DNA of 64,000 nucleotides from Dermanyssus gallinae (GCA_003439945.1 QVRM01003999.1:1-64000); one strand, 5' to 3'. Counted from the first letter of the stretch, positions 1 through 11,247 are shown. Numbers and translations are program-made. Notes: generated by a model from the sequence alone, not told the origin.

Positions 1-755
1 TAACATCTCGGTTTAAATCGTATCTTAGTGGACGGAGGCAAGTTGTGGCGGTGCAAGTTCTAAGGTCTGCGACGAAAATTGTATTCACTGGCTTGCCTCA
101 GGGGTCGGTTCTTGGACCTTTTATCTTCATCATCTACATGAATTTCGTCCTGCGGGGCATCGAGAGGTACGTAGACTACCGCCCAATCGTTTATGCAGAT
201 GATACAACTTTTTTTATTCCATGTCTCACCCTCCCAATTATCCAACATTGCGTATAATCTTCAGCACGTTGAAACCGGTATTGAAAAGGCAGTATCTTTA
301 TTTCAAAGACTTGGTCTTGTCATTAACCCGACGAAGAAGACACTTGTTGTTACCACACCCCACAACGGGCATCGAGACAGAAGTTCGAAACTGGTAATAT
401 CTTTCTCCGAGTAGGCGGCTCTTCTATCCCTCTCAGCTCACAGGCAAACTGTCTTGGCATTGTGCTACACGAGTATACAAAATGGGAGAGTCAAGTGAAG
501 TCAAGTGCCAGGGTTTGCTACGCCGTGGTGGTCTCACTCGTGCATTTGAGGAGAGCCAAGCCTTTGCGGGATCTTCTGCTACGTGTCGACAAAGCGATTA
601 TGGAGCCACTTCCAACTTGCGGAATTACTCTGTGGGACGCCACGTATTCCACGACCCTAGACAAGCTAAGGGTCGTTCAGAATGACGCGGTTAGAGCCAT
701 AATAGGTTTTATTCTTCGCCGCGTAAGTCACGCGAGTCACAACACCGAACAATAG
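1..755 (+). pseudogene. CR1/Jockey-type LINE reverse transcriptase fragment
   Basis: This is the palm-to-thumb part of a non-LTR retrotransposon RT, the enzyme that copies LINE RNA into DNA at a nicked target. Reading from position 3, the sequence contains YLSGRRQ, then RT motif B (GLPQGSVLGP, about 96-125) and motif C YADDT (YADD codons 192-203). A frameshift just after YADD moves the continuation (QLSNIAYNLQHVETG, then LGLVINPTKK) into frame 1 up to about 414. From 462 the frame returns to the first one and ends with the thumb motif LRVVQNDAVRAIIG, typical of CR1/Jockey elements. The fragment runs off the left edge, so fingers and endonuclease may lie outside. At least two frameshifts and the lack of a full ORF mark it as dead. 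The family assignment is from motif style and is not certain between CR1 and Jockey. Confidence 0.85.
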
Positions 756-872
756 GTAAGGCAACACGCTCTCATATATACACGCAAACTAAGTGGTACA
801 CTCATTCAGCATTTTCGTAGTACACAACAGCAACACTTAAAAGCACAGTATATAATTATAACTCGCTAGATG

Positions 873-908
<36 letters not shown>

Positions 909-1676
909 CAAAGAGAGATTTGACATAAAATATTAGTCGCCTGGCAGCAGGCCTGACTAAAGCCGCACCTTGCTCTGTATGACTCTAGCTTTGCTTTGCC
1001 TTAGTACTTCAGCTAGCTAGAATTGTTAAGACCAGGACTCTTGTAGACGGCACTCAGGATACGTCTGTTTCTCTGTGTTCTGTTTGGATGGGCGACATTT
1101 ATCAGGTATCGGGTACGAACGTTGAGACGAGTCAATTGTTAAAAGCCCTAAGCGATGCTACCTATTGTACGCCTTGGTGTCAACGACGTCAACCAGTAAA
1201 GCGTGCTGATTATTAGGTTCTGACAGATAGATACCTGCGAAACACCGGTAAGCCCTGGTCATATACCACTCTCTCGTTCTACTCATACGGATGATGACAA
1301 AAGCCATGATGACATGACGCCAATCAAGATAATGAACACGATGAAGAAGATGATGACAACGGCGACGACAATGACTGCAGGGTGACATCCGCAGCTTGGC
1401 GGCGCTATTGGAACGCGGATGATGGTGCGTTGCCGGCCAGTTCCAAACACTTGACTACTTGGTGAAGGACAAAACATAGATAAATGAAGAAAGCGAAAAA
1501 AGGGCTAACGAAACAATAGAAAAAATATAGAGATATAGAGAGAGAGGGGGAGAGAACGATAACGAGGAAAAGCGAGCGACAAGTCATGGAAAACAGAACA
1601 AGATGGCACGAAAGCAAAGGTGTGGAACCTGTAAAAGCTGCCGTGAAAACGTCGCGTCTCTAATACTAATAGGTCG
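756..1676. other. Intergenic, no gene seen
   Basis: No supported gene. It holds one (TA)n tract at 876-905 and otherwise unique-looking sequence. Short open frames here show no family motif. Confidence 0.5.
876..905. repeat. (TA)n microsatellite
   Basis: Uninterrupted AT dinucleotide run of about 30 bases downstream of the LINE fragment. Confidence 0.95.
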
Positions 1677-1861
1677 AGCCCGGTGATAGCGTGGTGCATT
1701 TACCTGAGCCTTGCGACCGGCGGAGACACAAAGACGCACAGGCTGGATCCCCACTATTGCACAACGGTATTTATGGGGTCCGTGTCACGAAGCAATGCGA
1801 GAGCGGTTCCGTTGACGGTAAATATTATTGGTAGAGAGTCAGCCCGAAAGTATTACCTTTT
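1677..1861 (+). mobile_element. tRNA-derived SINE, family A, copy 1
   Basis: A short retroposon whose 5' part resembles a tRNA and so carries an internal RNA polymerase III promoter. It aligns along its length with copies at 28,557-28,742 (plus) and 45,148-45,337 (minus). Shared landmarks are AGCCCGGTG at the start, a box-A-like GCGTGGTGCA, the central AAGCAATGCGA, and the 3' block GTCAGCCCGAAA followed by a T/A-rich end. Box B is decayed here (GGCTGGATCCCC), so this copy is older or inactive. An open frame over it (1,683-2,060) is coincidental. Confidence 0.8.
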
Positions 1862-3700
1862 CGTAGGGGAGGTGGGAAAGACGACTGATTTTGAATGGGC
1901 TGGAGTACTACCACACTACCGGCCCACACTTACAGACGAGCTTCCTGCAGTGGTGTCGATGTGTGCAAATTGCTTCTTCCAGTTGCTCCTCTACAGGAAA
2001 AAAGCGTTGTTGATAGCGTCATTCATAGTAACTAGCGGTAGCAGTGGAGAAGGGGGATGATTATGGTGATAAAGACGGTAATAGTGGGTGGGCAATCCAA
2101 CCTCTGCGGGAAGAGTACTGGGAGGCAAGGCAATGGGAGTAGAGAGGATTGAAAAAGACGAGAAGAGGAAAGAAAGTGGTGGGGTGTGCAGATTAGCTGG
2201 GGCATAGGAGATCTATTTGCAATTCCGAATAGCAGCGGTGATTGGCGACTTTTGACGCTGTTGATGCTGGATACTGCGCCTTTTGTCGACTCTGATGAGG
2301 CGATAGATGAGGGGCGGAAATAAATGAGGAAGACCAAACTAAGAAAACTGCAGATGCAGACGACGACGAAGGCCTTACGATTGTTGAACGCCAAACATGC
2401 TGATGACGACCACCACAGTTAGTGCCGACCAACGGCCTTCAAAGGCCTTTGACAACCCTGTTCTCCTGCACGATCGATCCAAGCTCCTCACGGCCTCATC
2501 ACGACGAGCATCTCGAACCAGTCAACCAGTTGTGTTCGCTCGACAGAAGTGGACGGAGATCGGAGAGAGCCGTATCGATCAGTTAAGTCGAGAAAGATAC
2601 CCCTCGATCAGCTCCCCAGTGAAACGATGAGCCTGCGACAATTTCAGGCTTAGTCGAGCGAAAGATCGCGGCGACCACATGATGGGCTGAGTAGAATAGA
2701 AAGAGAACGAGAGAGAGAGGGAAGGGAGGAGGAAACACCACGAAAGTCAGAGAATCCGAGATGAAATGAGATGAGGATGGAACGCAAGTGCGAAACCTAT
2801 AATTGGAAGAGGGAAAATAAGTTGCAAGCCTTCATCGTACGGCTCAGACAGAACATTTTGACTATGGATAGACCAGAAGGGCTCATTATAGACTAGACGA
2901 ATTAAAATCAACCAAAATTGAAAGTTCGCTAACAAGTAAAGCTCGCCGACGATAGGCGCATACGTAGACAGTAGAGCTTACTTGCTAGTCATGCTACGAA
3001 CTCAGACGATGTGCTAGACATCCATCCATAATGCAATGCTAACATACATATAAATAATTAGTTCAACAATAGTTAGAAACTAAATTAAGGAAAGCTGGTA
3101 AATAGAACACTTAGCTAAGCTGAAGTACTAGTTGTTTACTCAGAACTAGAACACACGTATCTCTCATGTATTGTGTGCTGTGAATAAATGGAATCAATGA
3201 AATGAAACCAAATCAAATGAAGTCTCAATGGGATTACGCACGCCAACTCACAGCGCACCGAGTTTATGGCTGATTGGTTGGCAACCAAGCAGGAGAAACT
3301 AAAGATTTAAGTAATTGCATTTCGTCGAGTTCCACCCAATCGGCTGCCAGGCCATTTCCGTCCGCCAGTGGAATCGTGGGGAAGAAAAATGTTGACCACT
3401 GAGCTGGTAAAGCGACGACGAGTTTAATGTCTATGCAATCGTTGTGCCTAAACGTCTGCACGCACGTGAAGGTTGTGAAAAAGGCACGTGAAGTTTGTGA
3501 AGAACGTGTGGCATTCCATTGGAAAACTCCGCCGCAAGCAAAATATGCATCTAGCGGTTGCGTCGGTCTTTTCGCAGTTGTCTCGAAAGGCCAAATCGAG
3601 AGGTGACACCGGCCAAATTAGCGATATTGGGGCACAGTTTTGCTGCCTTAGAAAATTTTCGCACGGATTGTACCAACGTGCCATCTACAGCGCTCTACGA
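1862..3700. other. Intergenic, no gene seen
   Basis: No RT, transposase or host-protein motif found on either strand. Local purine-rich stretches (GA-rich near 2,700-2,740) and many short overlapping open frames on both strands look random. Confidence 0.4.
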
Positions 3701-3724
3701 CCGCCTAGAGAGATATCGTTGCTC

Positions 3725-4112
3725 TATATAAAAAAATGCGGCAGAAGGATTTGTAGAGCTCATTAAAAGAACTATTTCTTCCAATGAAACGTGGTCTCTG
3801 AGAAGTTTTGTTTTGGAGTGAAGAGTAATATTACTAAAATCTATGACACTAAAGGTGTTACCCAATGTAAGGGCACAGGATGTGCGATTGCAAGACTAAC
3901 AGTCCTTCTATACGGAAACGAACTAGCATATCGTCGTGTTCTTGGAAAAATTCTGCTTCCTTGGAAGAACACAACTTCGGCCAGAAGATGCGACATAGTC
4001 GTTTGGGATAGAATTTGCAAAAAAACTAAGTAATTTTATTAGCTTTCACGCCTAATACCTCCAAAATCATAACCCTACGACCATTCACAGAGTTCGAAAC
4101 TTGCGAGACCCT
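3725..4112 (+). mobile_element. Diverged single arm of a foldback DNA element
   Basis: This stretch aligns, with divergence, to the left arm of the inverted-repeat element at 31,673-32,735. Shared landmarks in order are TTGTAGAGCTC, TTCCAATG followed by GGTCTCT, the block around CGTGTTC with AAATTCTGCTTC, CAGAAGATGC, TTATTTTATTAGC/ACC TTCACGCC, and TACGACCA. The matching opposite arm and the CAGGGT terminus are absent, so this is a partial or decayed copy. It ends against a short TA run near 4,113. Apparent reading frames (3,488-3,766; 3,791-4,033) have no recognisable protein family. Confidence 0.7.
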
Positions 4113-4351
4113 ATATATATATAATGCTATTATTTATTCTTATAGGAATAGCAGTTTCAGGCGAACAATGTATGTCTAAACCGTCTACCTGAATGAGGTC
4201 AAGCTCATCTGCGACTAAGAACGGCGAGAAAAACACGCTAAAATGGCTATGCATGTAATTTATTAACTAATAAGAAATACATTCTTAAAAATGCATCATG
4301 TTGTAGAGTGCTCTAAGTAAGAAGCGCAACTTTGTCGTGGAGGCCTCTGAT

Positions 4352-4367
4352 CCCCCCCCCCCCCCCC
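4352..4367. repeat. Poly-C run
   Basis: Sixteen consecutive C residues on the plus strand. Confidence 0.9.
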
Positions 4368-4625
4368 GAGCAACGTAAAAATGCATAAACACGGTTACTG
4401 TTTCGAGTGAGGACACACCAATACCTAGATCTCGGCATGAGAAAAATCTTCTCGAACGAATTTCGACTCGACCTCCAACAGTAGCTGCTCTCGGATGGTT
4501 TCTCACCGATTCGCTTACAAACAATTGCCTTTCTCGGATGGACAGATGCCGGGTGTTTTTATCTTTGCTATGTATAGCAGCGATAGGGCAGAAGAAAGTG
4601 CGATAGGATCGCTACAGGCTATTCG

Positions 4626-4653
4626 TATATATATATATATATATATATATATA
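4626..4653. repeat. (TA)n microsatellite
   Basis: AT run followed directly by GA-rich sequence. Confidence 0.95.
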
Positions 4654-5340
4654 AGAGAGGGTAATAGAGGCAGAAAGGAGAAGACAAGGACTGGCTACGT
4701 ATGCGTGTCTATCATCATAGCGTTCAGTAAACATTTTGCCCAGAGGCAGCCATATGGACCTAGGAGTCCCGAAACGGAATGCTGCCGCCTAGTGGGTGAA
4801 ATCATGATGATCATCATTTCCTGTCCCGACGGCACGTTCTATTTTTGTGCCCTTGCTGCTATTGCGGGGCTGTTCGTCTCTCTATTCGTATTGAATTGAC
4901 TAAACAACTTTTTACAACCACAACAACAACTCGACTTGTATGACCGGCATGCAATGTGCTGCCGTGGTGATTTAGGCATCCAATTCAGATCAATCCCAGT
5001 CAGTTACTAGTCATCGGTGCGCTGAAATACATCGCGGTTATCTCATTCAAATTCGGCTGCTACTCTACGCAGTCAAGTCAATTCCTTTCAGGCAGACACG
5101 CTCTGCGGGATGATGGGCATTATGGTTGGTTCTCCCATTCTATCGATGAGTCTATTCAGTAAAGGAATGAGCCAACTTGCAGACTCTGCCGTTTAGCCGT
5201 AGACCTTGAAGAGATTGCCGACCACCGAAAAAGCCGCGAATAGGATAAGCCTCCTACGTCTGGTCGGATCCTCCACCTCTACCACCCACATAACGAAGTT
5301 CTTGCAACCTAGGAGAAGGGGCGCACGCACATAAAATGGC

Positions 5341-5342
<2 letters not shown>

Positions 5343-5387
<45 letters not shown>
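5343..5387. repeat. (TA)n microsatellite
   Basis: Perfect AT run of about 45 bases. Confidence 0.95.
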
Positions 5388-5389
<2 letters not shown>

Positions 5390-5839
5390 CTCTCGTTCAA
5401 TCACCCCAGTTCAACAGATTGAAATCGAGGCTGTTCGGCGTCCATACGTTCGTTTCCCGTCCATGCTCATCTACACTAATCGGCTAGTATGAGCGGGGGT
5501 GTCATCTTGCTTAAAGTCGTATGGCAGTCTTCTAGACGCTAGAGAAGATGTGTTAACGGTTTCGCGACACATTGTAGAACACGCAAGTAGACTTATTTTG
5601 TAAGAATTTGGCGTTTCTGAAGAAAGTACGGCGGCACAATGTCTCCTTCACTGGTCACCACGCTAAGAACGTGAATACAGGCCGGAAATCACCTGGATCG
5701 AGAAGAGAGAAGCAAACAGCATTTAGCTACTGTGTTAAATTTTAAGTTACACGCAAGATTTCTGATCGAAATCAAAGGATGCTCAGAAATTCGTAGTTCT
5801 ATCGGTTTTTGAGTCACTGCTGTGTGCATTCCGCCGTGA

Positions 5840-5866
<27 letters not shown>
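5840..5866. repeat. (TA)n microsatellite at 3' end of minus-strand RLE LINE
   Basis: TA run lying immediately beyond the 3' end of the LINE copy at 5,870-7,420 in that element's orientation. Confidence 0.9.
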
Positions 5867-5869
<3 letters not shown>

Positions 5870-5870
<1 letters not shown>

Positions 5871-7420
5871 TCATAATGATTACATCTGCAAGTGAAGTGA
5901 CAATTGTCTCCCGAGAACGTGTGCACTGGAGTTCCCGCGTTGGACGTCGAGATCGAGGCCTCGATCGAAACCCGCAAATCTCTTGTCTCCGGTTGCGAGG
6001 TTCAACTGTTCACCGACCCTGTGGAGAAGTTTGCGAGTGACATCACCTGGGCCGCCCAGGGTCTCGAAGGCTAGCGGCTGAAACTCAAGTGGGTAACCTA
6101 TTAAGGCGTATTTCGCAAGCTTCCCCGTTTTGGCTAGATTACCAGCGTGGTCTGACAAGACTGCCCTGAAGGTGCTAATAAGCCGGTGACTGCGGCGTCC
6201 CAGAAAAGCATCCTGCCTCTACTGAAGGGAGTGAGAGTCATCCTATCTGGGCGCTTATCATCGTCGGCGGAGAGGCCCTGCTGCTCTAGAAGCAAAGGAA
6301 TCCGCATAATCGAAGCGCTCGGCCGCAGGTGTCGTTAATACCGACATGCCTGGCACGCCGTTCGGCACCCATAATGCACGATAACCCGTGATGAGCTAAT
6401 TTGTCAACGGGTTGGCCACATTTACATTGGGGGGGGGGGAGACAAGGTTACACTCGAGATTAAAACCTGTTTTGATTCGGGTCGTTTCGTCGTCTAAAAG
6501 GGTGCCCAGTGGGGCGCTTAGAAGCGCATGCAACCTGACTCCGGATCCCTTAGCAGCGACCGGTTGATGGCGAATCTTTGCGTAGCCGTCGGTAGCGCCC
6601 GCAAGTAAGCCGCGATACACTTCGTCGTATAAAAATGCGTTCCAGTCACGTTGGCTCAAAAGGTTATCCGGAGCGCCAGTGCAAACTGTTTTCAGCTCCT
6701 ACAGACGCCTCTAGAGTTTATTGTGTTGAGCATTGCCGGTCTCGTCTAAGAGTGCGATGGCGCTGTTCTCTGATCGGAAAAGGGAAAAGACGATCTCTGA
6801 CTTAGCGGAGATGAGCGGATCCGGGATTCCAAGGCCCCCTTTCGAGATCGGTAGTTGCGCCAGCGAGAGATCAAGGAGGGACTCGAGGTGTTTACGGTCA
6901 ACCCGTTCAATCGACGCAGGTCGTCCAGATCCGCTCTGCGGATCAGGTGGTTGACCCAGGCAGCTGAGAACGAAGATCGATGTTAAAGGAGGGCGCGGTC
7001 AGCACCAAGCAAGACAGGGTTGTCAGCGACGTCCTTTAGCTTGTATTGCTACTTTTCGAGTGCGCGTGTGAGCCTTTGCGGCCGAAGCGGGACTCCCAGA
7101 AGCTCCAGGCCATTGCCGAGGGTGGCCTTCCATTTCGGCAATAAGGCCTGGGGGGGGGGTGCAAAAGTCGGGGGCCTGTGCACTATCACCTATAGCATAT
7201 ATCTCATATTTTTCTGGATTCAGTTCCAAACTCGAGGTTTCACAAAGATGAAGCATTGTCGGCAGCCATGTCCGCATCGCCCCCCAGTTCGCCATCATCC
7301 AGGTACCAAATGTCTGAGCTGGTACCAAATGAGCAGGCACCAAATGTCTGAGCTGTCTGAGAGAGTCAACTAGCTCTTTGGTGCTCAGACAAAACAAGAG
7401 GGGAGCCAAATTCATTGTAA
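5870..7420 (-). pseudogene. RLE-type LINE, 5'-truncated copy (RT palm to endonuclease)
   Basis: This minus-strand copy belongs to the same family as 11,285-14,500. In coding order it starts in RT motif B (PLLFCLSTKELVDSL, about 7,400), continues through SSLELNPEKYE (about 7,220), then GGLGIPD-like thumb sequence, then LGTLLDDETTRIKTG (about 6,490), and ends with the C-terminal block FETLGGPG, ATGDKR and DVQRGN (about 5,940-6,060). Several frameshifts separate the blocks and G-runs interrupt it. The YLDD region is scrambled by a short internal duplication (a ten-base-scale ACCAAATG unit repeated at 7,305-7,350). Sequence upstream of motif B is missing, as expected for incomplete target-primed reverse transcription. 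It faces head-to-head with the plus-strand copy starting at 7,797. Confidence 0.8.
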
Positions 7421-7796
7421 GAGATTGTACAGTTTTAGGGGAATTAAATATATAGGCCTGTCGGATGCCCTACCTATAGGACTAAATGTTAGAAAGAATC
7501 AGGTCGATATTACAAAAAAGTATTTGTCCCAATGGTAGGCAATTACTCAATAGGTAATGGAGGAAGATATAATGACGATATTAATGCGTAGGTAATATAT
7601 TTTTAACGCTCTGACAACCACATTTTAGACGCTCGTAATGGGCGAAGTTGCCTGTGGCACGATACCGTCTAAATGTTTATGTTGCCGTTCTAAGCGCCCC
7701 TGTTATAAAATGGTAACATCTGTATTTAGGTATACTTTTCAAGAGAATATGCATATATATATATATATATATTTAAGAAAATATGTATATCTCCTA
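7421..7796. other. Spacer between head-to-head LINE copies
   Basis: No gene motif. It contains (TA)n at 7,753-7,772 directly before the plus-strand LINE copy. Confidence 0.5.
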
Positions 7797-9070
7797 TCCG
7801 TCCTAGGGGCTGCCGCTAACTGGCTCGCGGATGCCCAGGCTAAGGTCGTTGATCTTCCTCGCCGGGGCTTGCCTCTCTTCGATAGGAAACCGCTCACCTT
7901 TTGGGACCGACTCTCCGCCATCAAGAAGAAGGATGGCTGTGTGAGGCCCATCCGCAATCCAGAGGCTGGCGGCGAAGATCTGCATTTTCGAGATGCAGAT
8001 ATTTGCCGATCTGGCCATCAAAAGCACATGAGGGTAAGTCAGACGTCTCATGTGCTTTTGATGGCCATCAACTCGGGTTTGCAACACCGGGAGGCTGCGA
8101 GAAGCGGTGCATTCGACTCCTTCTGGAGTCGCGCTCTGAGGCCGCTCGTGTGACTTGAAAGCTTGGCTTTAGGAAAGCGTTAAATAGCCTCTTGAGGTGC
8201 CATCCATTGGGTGCGGTCAAAGCTTGGCACGCTAACCCTGTTCTTTGGGGTGGCCTAGCATTGTCTGATGCGATTGTCTTATAGAAGTTAGCACTGGCGG
8301 CTTGATGCTTTCTATTGAATGGTCTTCTGTGGGTATATGCAATGTACTAGAACCCTTCTCAATGCCGTTGCTCTTACAGATCTAGAAATTCGACCTGGAG
8401 ACAAGTCGCTGTAGTCGCCCTGTGCTATTACGAACCCGCCGAAACTAGGCGCTAGGGAGAACGGTTGGCGACTTTATATAGGCAAAAGGTCGGAAACCTC
8501 ATCTCGGGATGTGCCACGGACGCTGATAGGGCTAGTCCGCGCACCTTTTTTTTCAAAGCGTCGGGCGCATGTATTCGCGCTCTAACCTGTGTCCAGATCG
8601 GATGTTAGATGACAAGTAAGACGACAAGACTCTGTTAGATGACAAGTCGGTGTTTTCGTTTGGAAACAGACATTGTGTACCCTCACACTTGCATCGGCTT
8701 GTCTGATAGGACGGAAGCCACGGGCTGTCCTGTATCATCAGTGCAGGCTGGCGAGCATGGACCAGGCCTTGAATGACACCTTCAGCAGAAATTTACGGTC
8801 CAGTGGCCTGAAGCCCAGAACCTGTACTTAACAGGGAGTGCGGAAAGAGATCTAACGGTCTGACGTCAATCCAGTTTGAGAGCGGTTGCATACTGGTGTG
8901 GGTCGCGAGAGTTACTGAGTCATTAGCCTCTTCAATGGTTAGTGCTGGCACGACCCGAGCCGGTCATGTTTCAACTCTCGCCGTGGCAGGCAAGGTGAGG
9001 AAATACCAGAACATCGGGTACCCGCACGTTTTGCCCTCTTATTTTCGAAATCATTGCCCCGCGGTTTGAT
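7797..9070 (+). pseudogene. RLE-type LINE, heavily decayed copy
   Basis: This plus-strand relic belongs to the RLE LINE family. Near its start it has the RT finger motif IKKKDGCVRPI (about 7,918-7,950), comparable to LKKNNGSYRPI at 12,464 in the main copy. A later block at about 8,890-9,040 (LVWVARVTESLASSMV, then AGHVST, KVRKYQNIGYPH) matches the endonuclease region of the main copy (LVWDATVTDSLATSMV, RKYSSLEYPH). The catalytic-type Asp of VWDAT is Val here. The middle is badly frameshifted, and a perfect 20-bp hairpin interrupts the finger region at 8,013-8,066. It is not functional. Confidence 0.7.
8013..8066. repeat. Perfect 20-bp hairpin inside LINE relic
   Basis: Left arm 8,013-8,032 (GGCCATCAAAAGCACATGAG) is exactly complementary to right arm 8,047-8,066, with a 14-base loop. 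An 8-bp inverted repeat (ATCTGCAT/ATGCAGAT) lies just upstream at about 7,978-8,000. Confidence 0.95.
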
Positions 9071-9443
9071 GCAGGTGCGACATGGTAGTTTAGAAAATAA
9101 TTCGCAAACATTAGAGTTTTTTCTAGAATTTGATACCTCAAAAGCATTTTACTTCTGCAACCGTGTGGAGCAGATTGGTGGAGATTGGTAGAGAAAAGGT
9201 AAAATATACTAAATTTTCGCTGAAGAAGAACGGCCTGTGTGCAGCAGTAACACCCGGCTGTCTTTTTTCGAAGATATCTATATTACTCTGCTCATCGAAT
9301 TGCGACGAAATAGGTAATGCCATTTCGCACACTTCACTGTGTAGGCTATCCAATGAAGGAAACGGCCAACGGAACAAAAGAAAACCTAACCAGCCAAAAT
9401 AGCATCTATCGGAGGTGCATTACCAAAATGTTGATCTGCTACG
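9071..9443. other. Unassigned sequence between LINE relic and mini-insertion
   Basis: No firm assignment. A short frame near 9,120-9,150 (EFDTSKAF) faintly resembles an RT motif A, but nothing around it supports an RT. Confidence 0.3.
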
Positions 9444-9564
9444 AGTAATTCGCTTATTTTCAGTTCGTTATGTGACACATTGTGATAACAGACAACATGA
9501 ACAAATAAATTTGCCGGCGGGCTATGTCGGTCCATAAAAAAAAGAAAAAAAAAGTAATTCGCTT
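9444..9564 (+). mobile_element. 97-bp insertion of RLE-LINE 3' end with 12-bp target duplication
   Basis: The 12-mer AGTAATTCGCTT occurs at 9,444-9,455 and again at 9,553-9,564. Between them lie 97 bases matching the last ~80 bases of the RLE LINE (14,421-14,500), from TTTTCAG to GTCGGTCCAT, followed by an A-rich tail A8-G-A8. Same-strand target duplications plus an A tail are the signature of target-primed retrotransposition, so this is an extremely 5'-truncated LINE copy or a SINE sharing the LINE 3' end. Confidence 0.9.
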
Positions 9565-9789
9565 TTATGTACAGCCGCGGCACTCCACTGCGCGCTGCAG
9601 CCCCAGAACGGGCATTTTGCAAGGTGTCGGAGAAAGCACAAAGAGAGAGAGAGCGAGCGAGAGGGAAGACAGCAAAAAAGACAACGTATCGAGAAAATGG
9701 GAAACGGCGGCGTGCGCGACAGGGAGAGGAAATGTGAAGGTGGTGTGAAAAAGCAAAACTAAGATGTACCCGATTCGCAGTCTTTGCCC

Positions 9790-9861
9790 TGAGTAAACCA
9801 ATTGGCTATGTCATGGGTAAACCTCATGGCACAGCCAATTGGCTTGCTCATGGTTTACTCA
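9790..9861. repeat. Imperfect palindrome
   Basis: The ends TGAGTAAACCA and TGGTTTACTCA are perfect complements. Inside, CCAATTGGCT and CATG motifs pair with one offset, so the stem is interrupted by a bulge. Confidence 0.75.
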
Positions 9862-10962
9862 CTACCTAGCGTCCTGGGCAGAGTAGGCAACTACTACGTG
9901 TCAGTGGTCATAGCGCCGGCTAGACGTCGTCGTCGTTTGCATAGGCGCCAGGCAACGACGTAATACACAGACTTATAGGTGTTAGGGGGGCGCCGTGAGT
10001 GTTTACGACGGCGCAGATGGGCAAAGGCAGCAGCTCTGCACGTGCGTATGCAATCTAATCATTCAAATTGAGGCTATGCGCCCTAAAACAACGCTTCCAA
10101 CGGCCCGCCCCACAAAGTACAGGCATAGGTCGAAGAAGCAGGCGCTAACATGTTGTCGAACAACGTTCGAACGTGCCAGACCAGATCGTCGATCGTCGTC
10201 TGCAGATGCTCGGCCCCGTTCACTTACGCCGAATAAACATAAGTCAAACACAACGATCATTTTGGTGGGAGACGAGCTATCTTCCAGCAAGCAAATGGCC
10301 TTGAGCTGAACAAACCACGGATAAGGCTGTCGTCACCGAGTGTTCACTGGCGAGACGGCATAGCAAACGATTGGGATCGGTCGGGAATATTTGGTGGCTG
10401 ATGTTCGCCAGGTGACCCTCGCTGTAGGTATTCAATTCAATAGGGCTCTAGCTGGGGGAGAGAGAGAAAGGGGCCTAAGACGTAACACGGTTTGTGGCTC
10501 AGGGCAGGGCTCTAACGTGAGAGCAGCTGTGCCAAACCTCAATCTCTCCTATCGTAAGGACATCAGCGACAGTCTTAGAAACGTAAGTGCTTCTTTCCTA
10601 CTGTGCGCGAGACCTCGGAAATCGAAGTGTAGTCGTTGGCATGCAGTTTGCACGACACGCGTTCGCCAACCGTGCGCTGTTTTGCCCATAATTTAGCCAT
10701 ATGAAGTCTACCGTCGTCTATCCGCTGTATCTATCATCTAAATATCTATCTATTCGTACGGAACTTACAACGTTAACTAGATATTCGCTGGTCGAGCTAG
10801 CGTCTGTGAAACGTCGGAAGGTTGACGTCACAGGTTGGTGGTGGCCTCTGGCGTTGGCCGTGACACTATCACCTGTCCGTGTGCGTTCGAGCGATACCGT
10901 CGAGCAATTCGTCTGTGCGAGGCAGAACAAAATATGGAAAACGCCAAAGAACAGCAAAAAGT

Positions 10963-10963
10963 A

Positions 10964-11028
<65 letters not shown>
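10963..11028. repeat. (TA)n microsatellite
   Basis: Long AT run with a few G/C interruptions at its left end. Ile/Tyr open frames on both strands here are artefacts. Confidence 0.95.
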
Positions 11029-11032
<4 letters not shown>

Positions 11033-11247
11033 GTCACCAAATTGTGATTTCGGCAACAGCCAATTCATAGCAGCAGTTAATACACCTCTGTTAACTAAAC
11101 TAGCCAGGTTCCTACAATCAGTATGACGAATATGCGGACCTGGCAAAATGTTTGAAATGTATATGATAGAACATCCACAAATATCAAATATTTACCTGAA
11201 AGTATCAATTGTTTAGATTTTGATGCAATTGCTACCAATTTTTCTGC

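Larger units (their letters stand above)
4113..5839. other. Intergenic with microsatellites
   Basis: No supported gene. It holds a C16 run (4,352-4,367), (TA)n at 4,626-4,653 followed by GA-rich sequence, and (TA)n at 5,343-5,387. Open frames crossing the TA tracts encode Ile-Tyr runs and are artefacts. Confidence 0.5.
9565..11247. other. Intergenic, no gene seen
   Basis: It holds an imperfect palindrome at 9,790-9,861 and a long TA tract at 10,963-11,028. No protein-family or RNA-gene signal found in the remainder. Confidence 0.45.

Noticed and set aside
9100..9200. RT motif A-like EFDTSKAF
   Set aside because: Isolated short resemblance without neighbouring RT motifs.
10701..11146. Long open frames with Ile-Tyr repeats (also at 14,958; 23,147; 25,367; 37,061)
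   Set aside because: They are translations of (TA)n microsatellites open on both strands, with no start context or domain.
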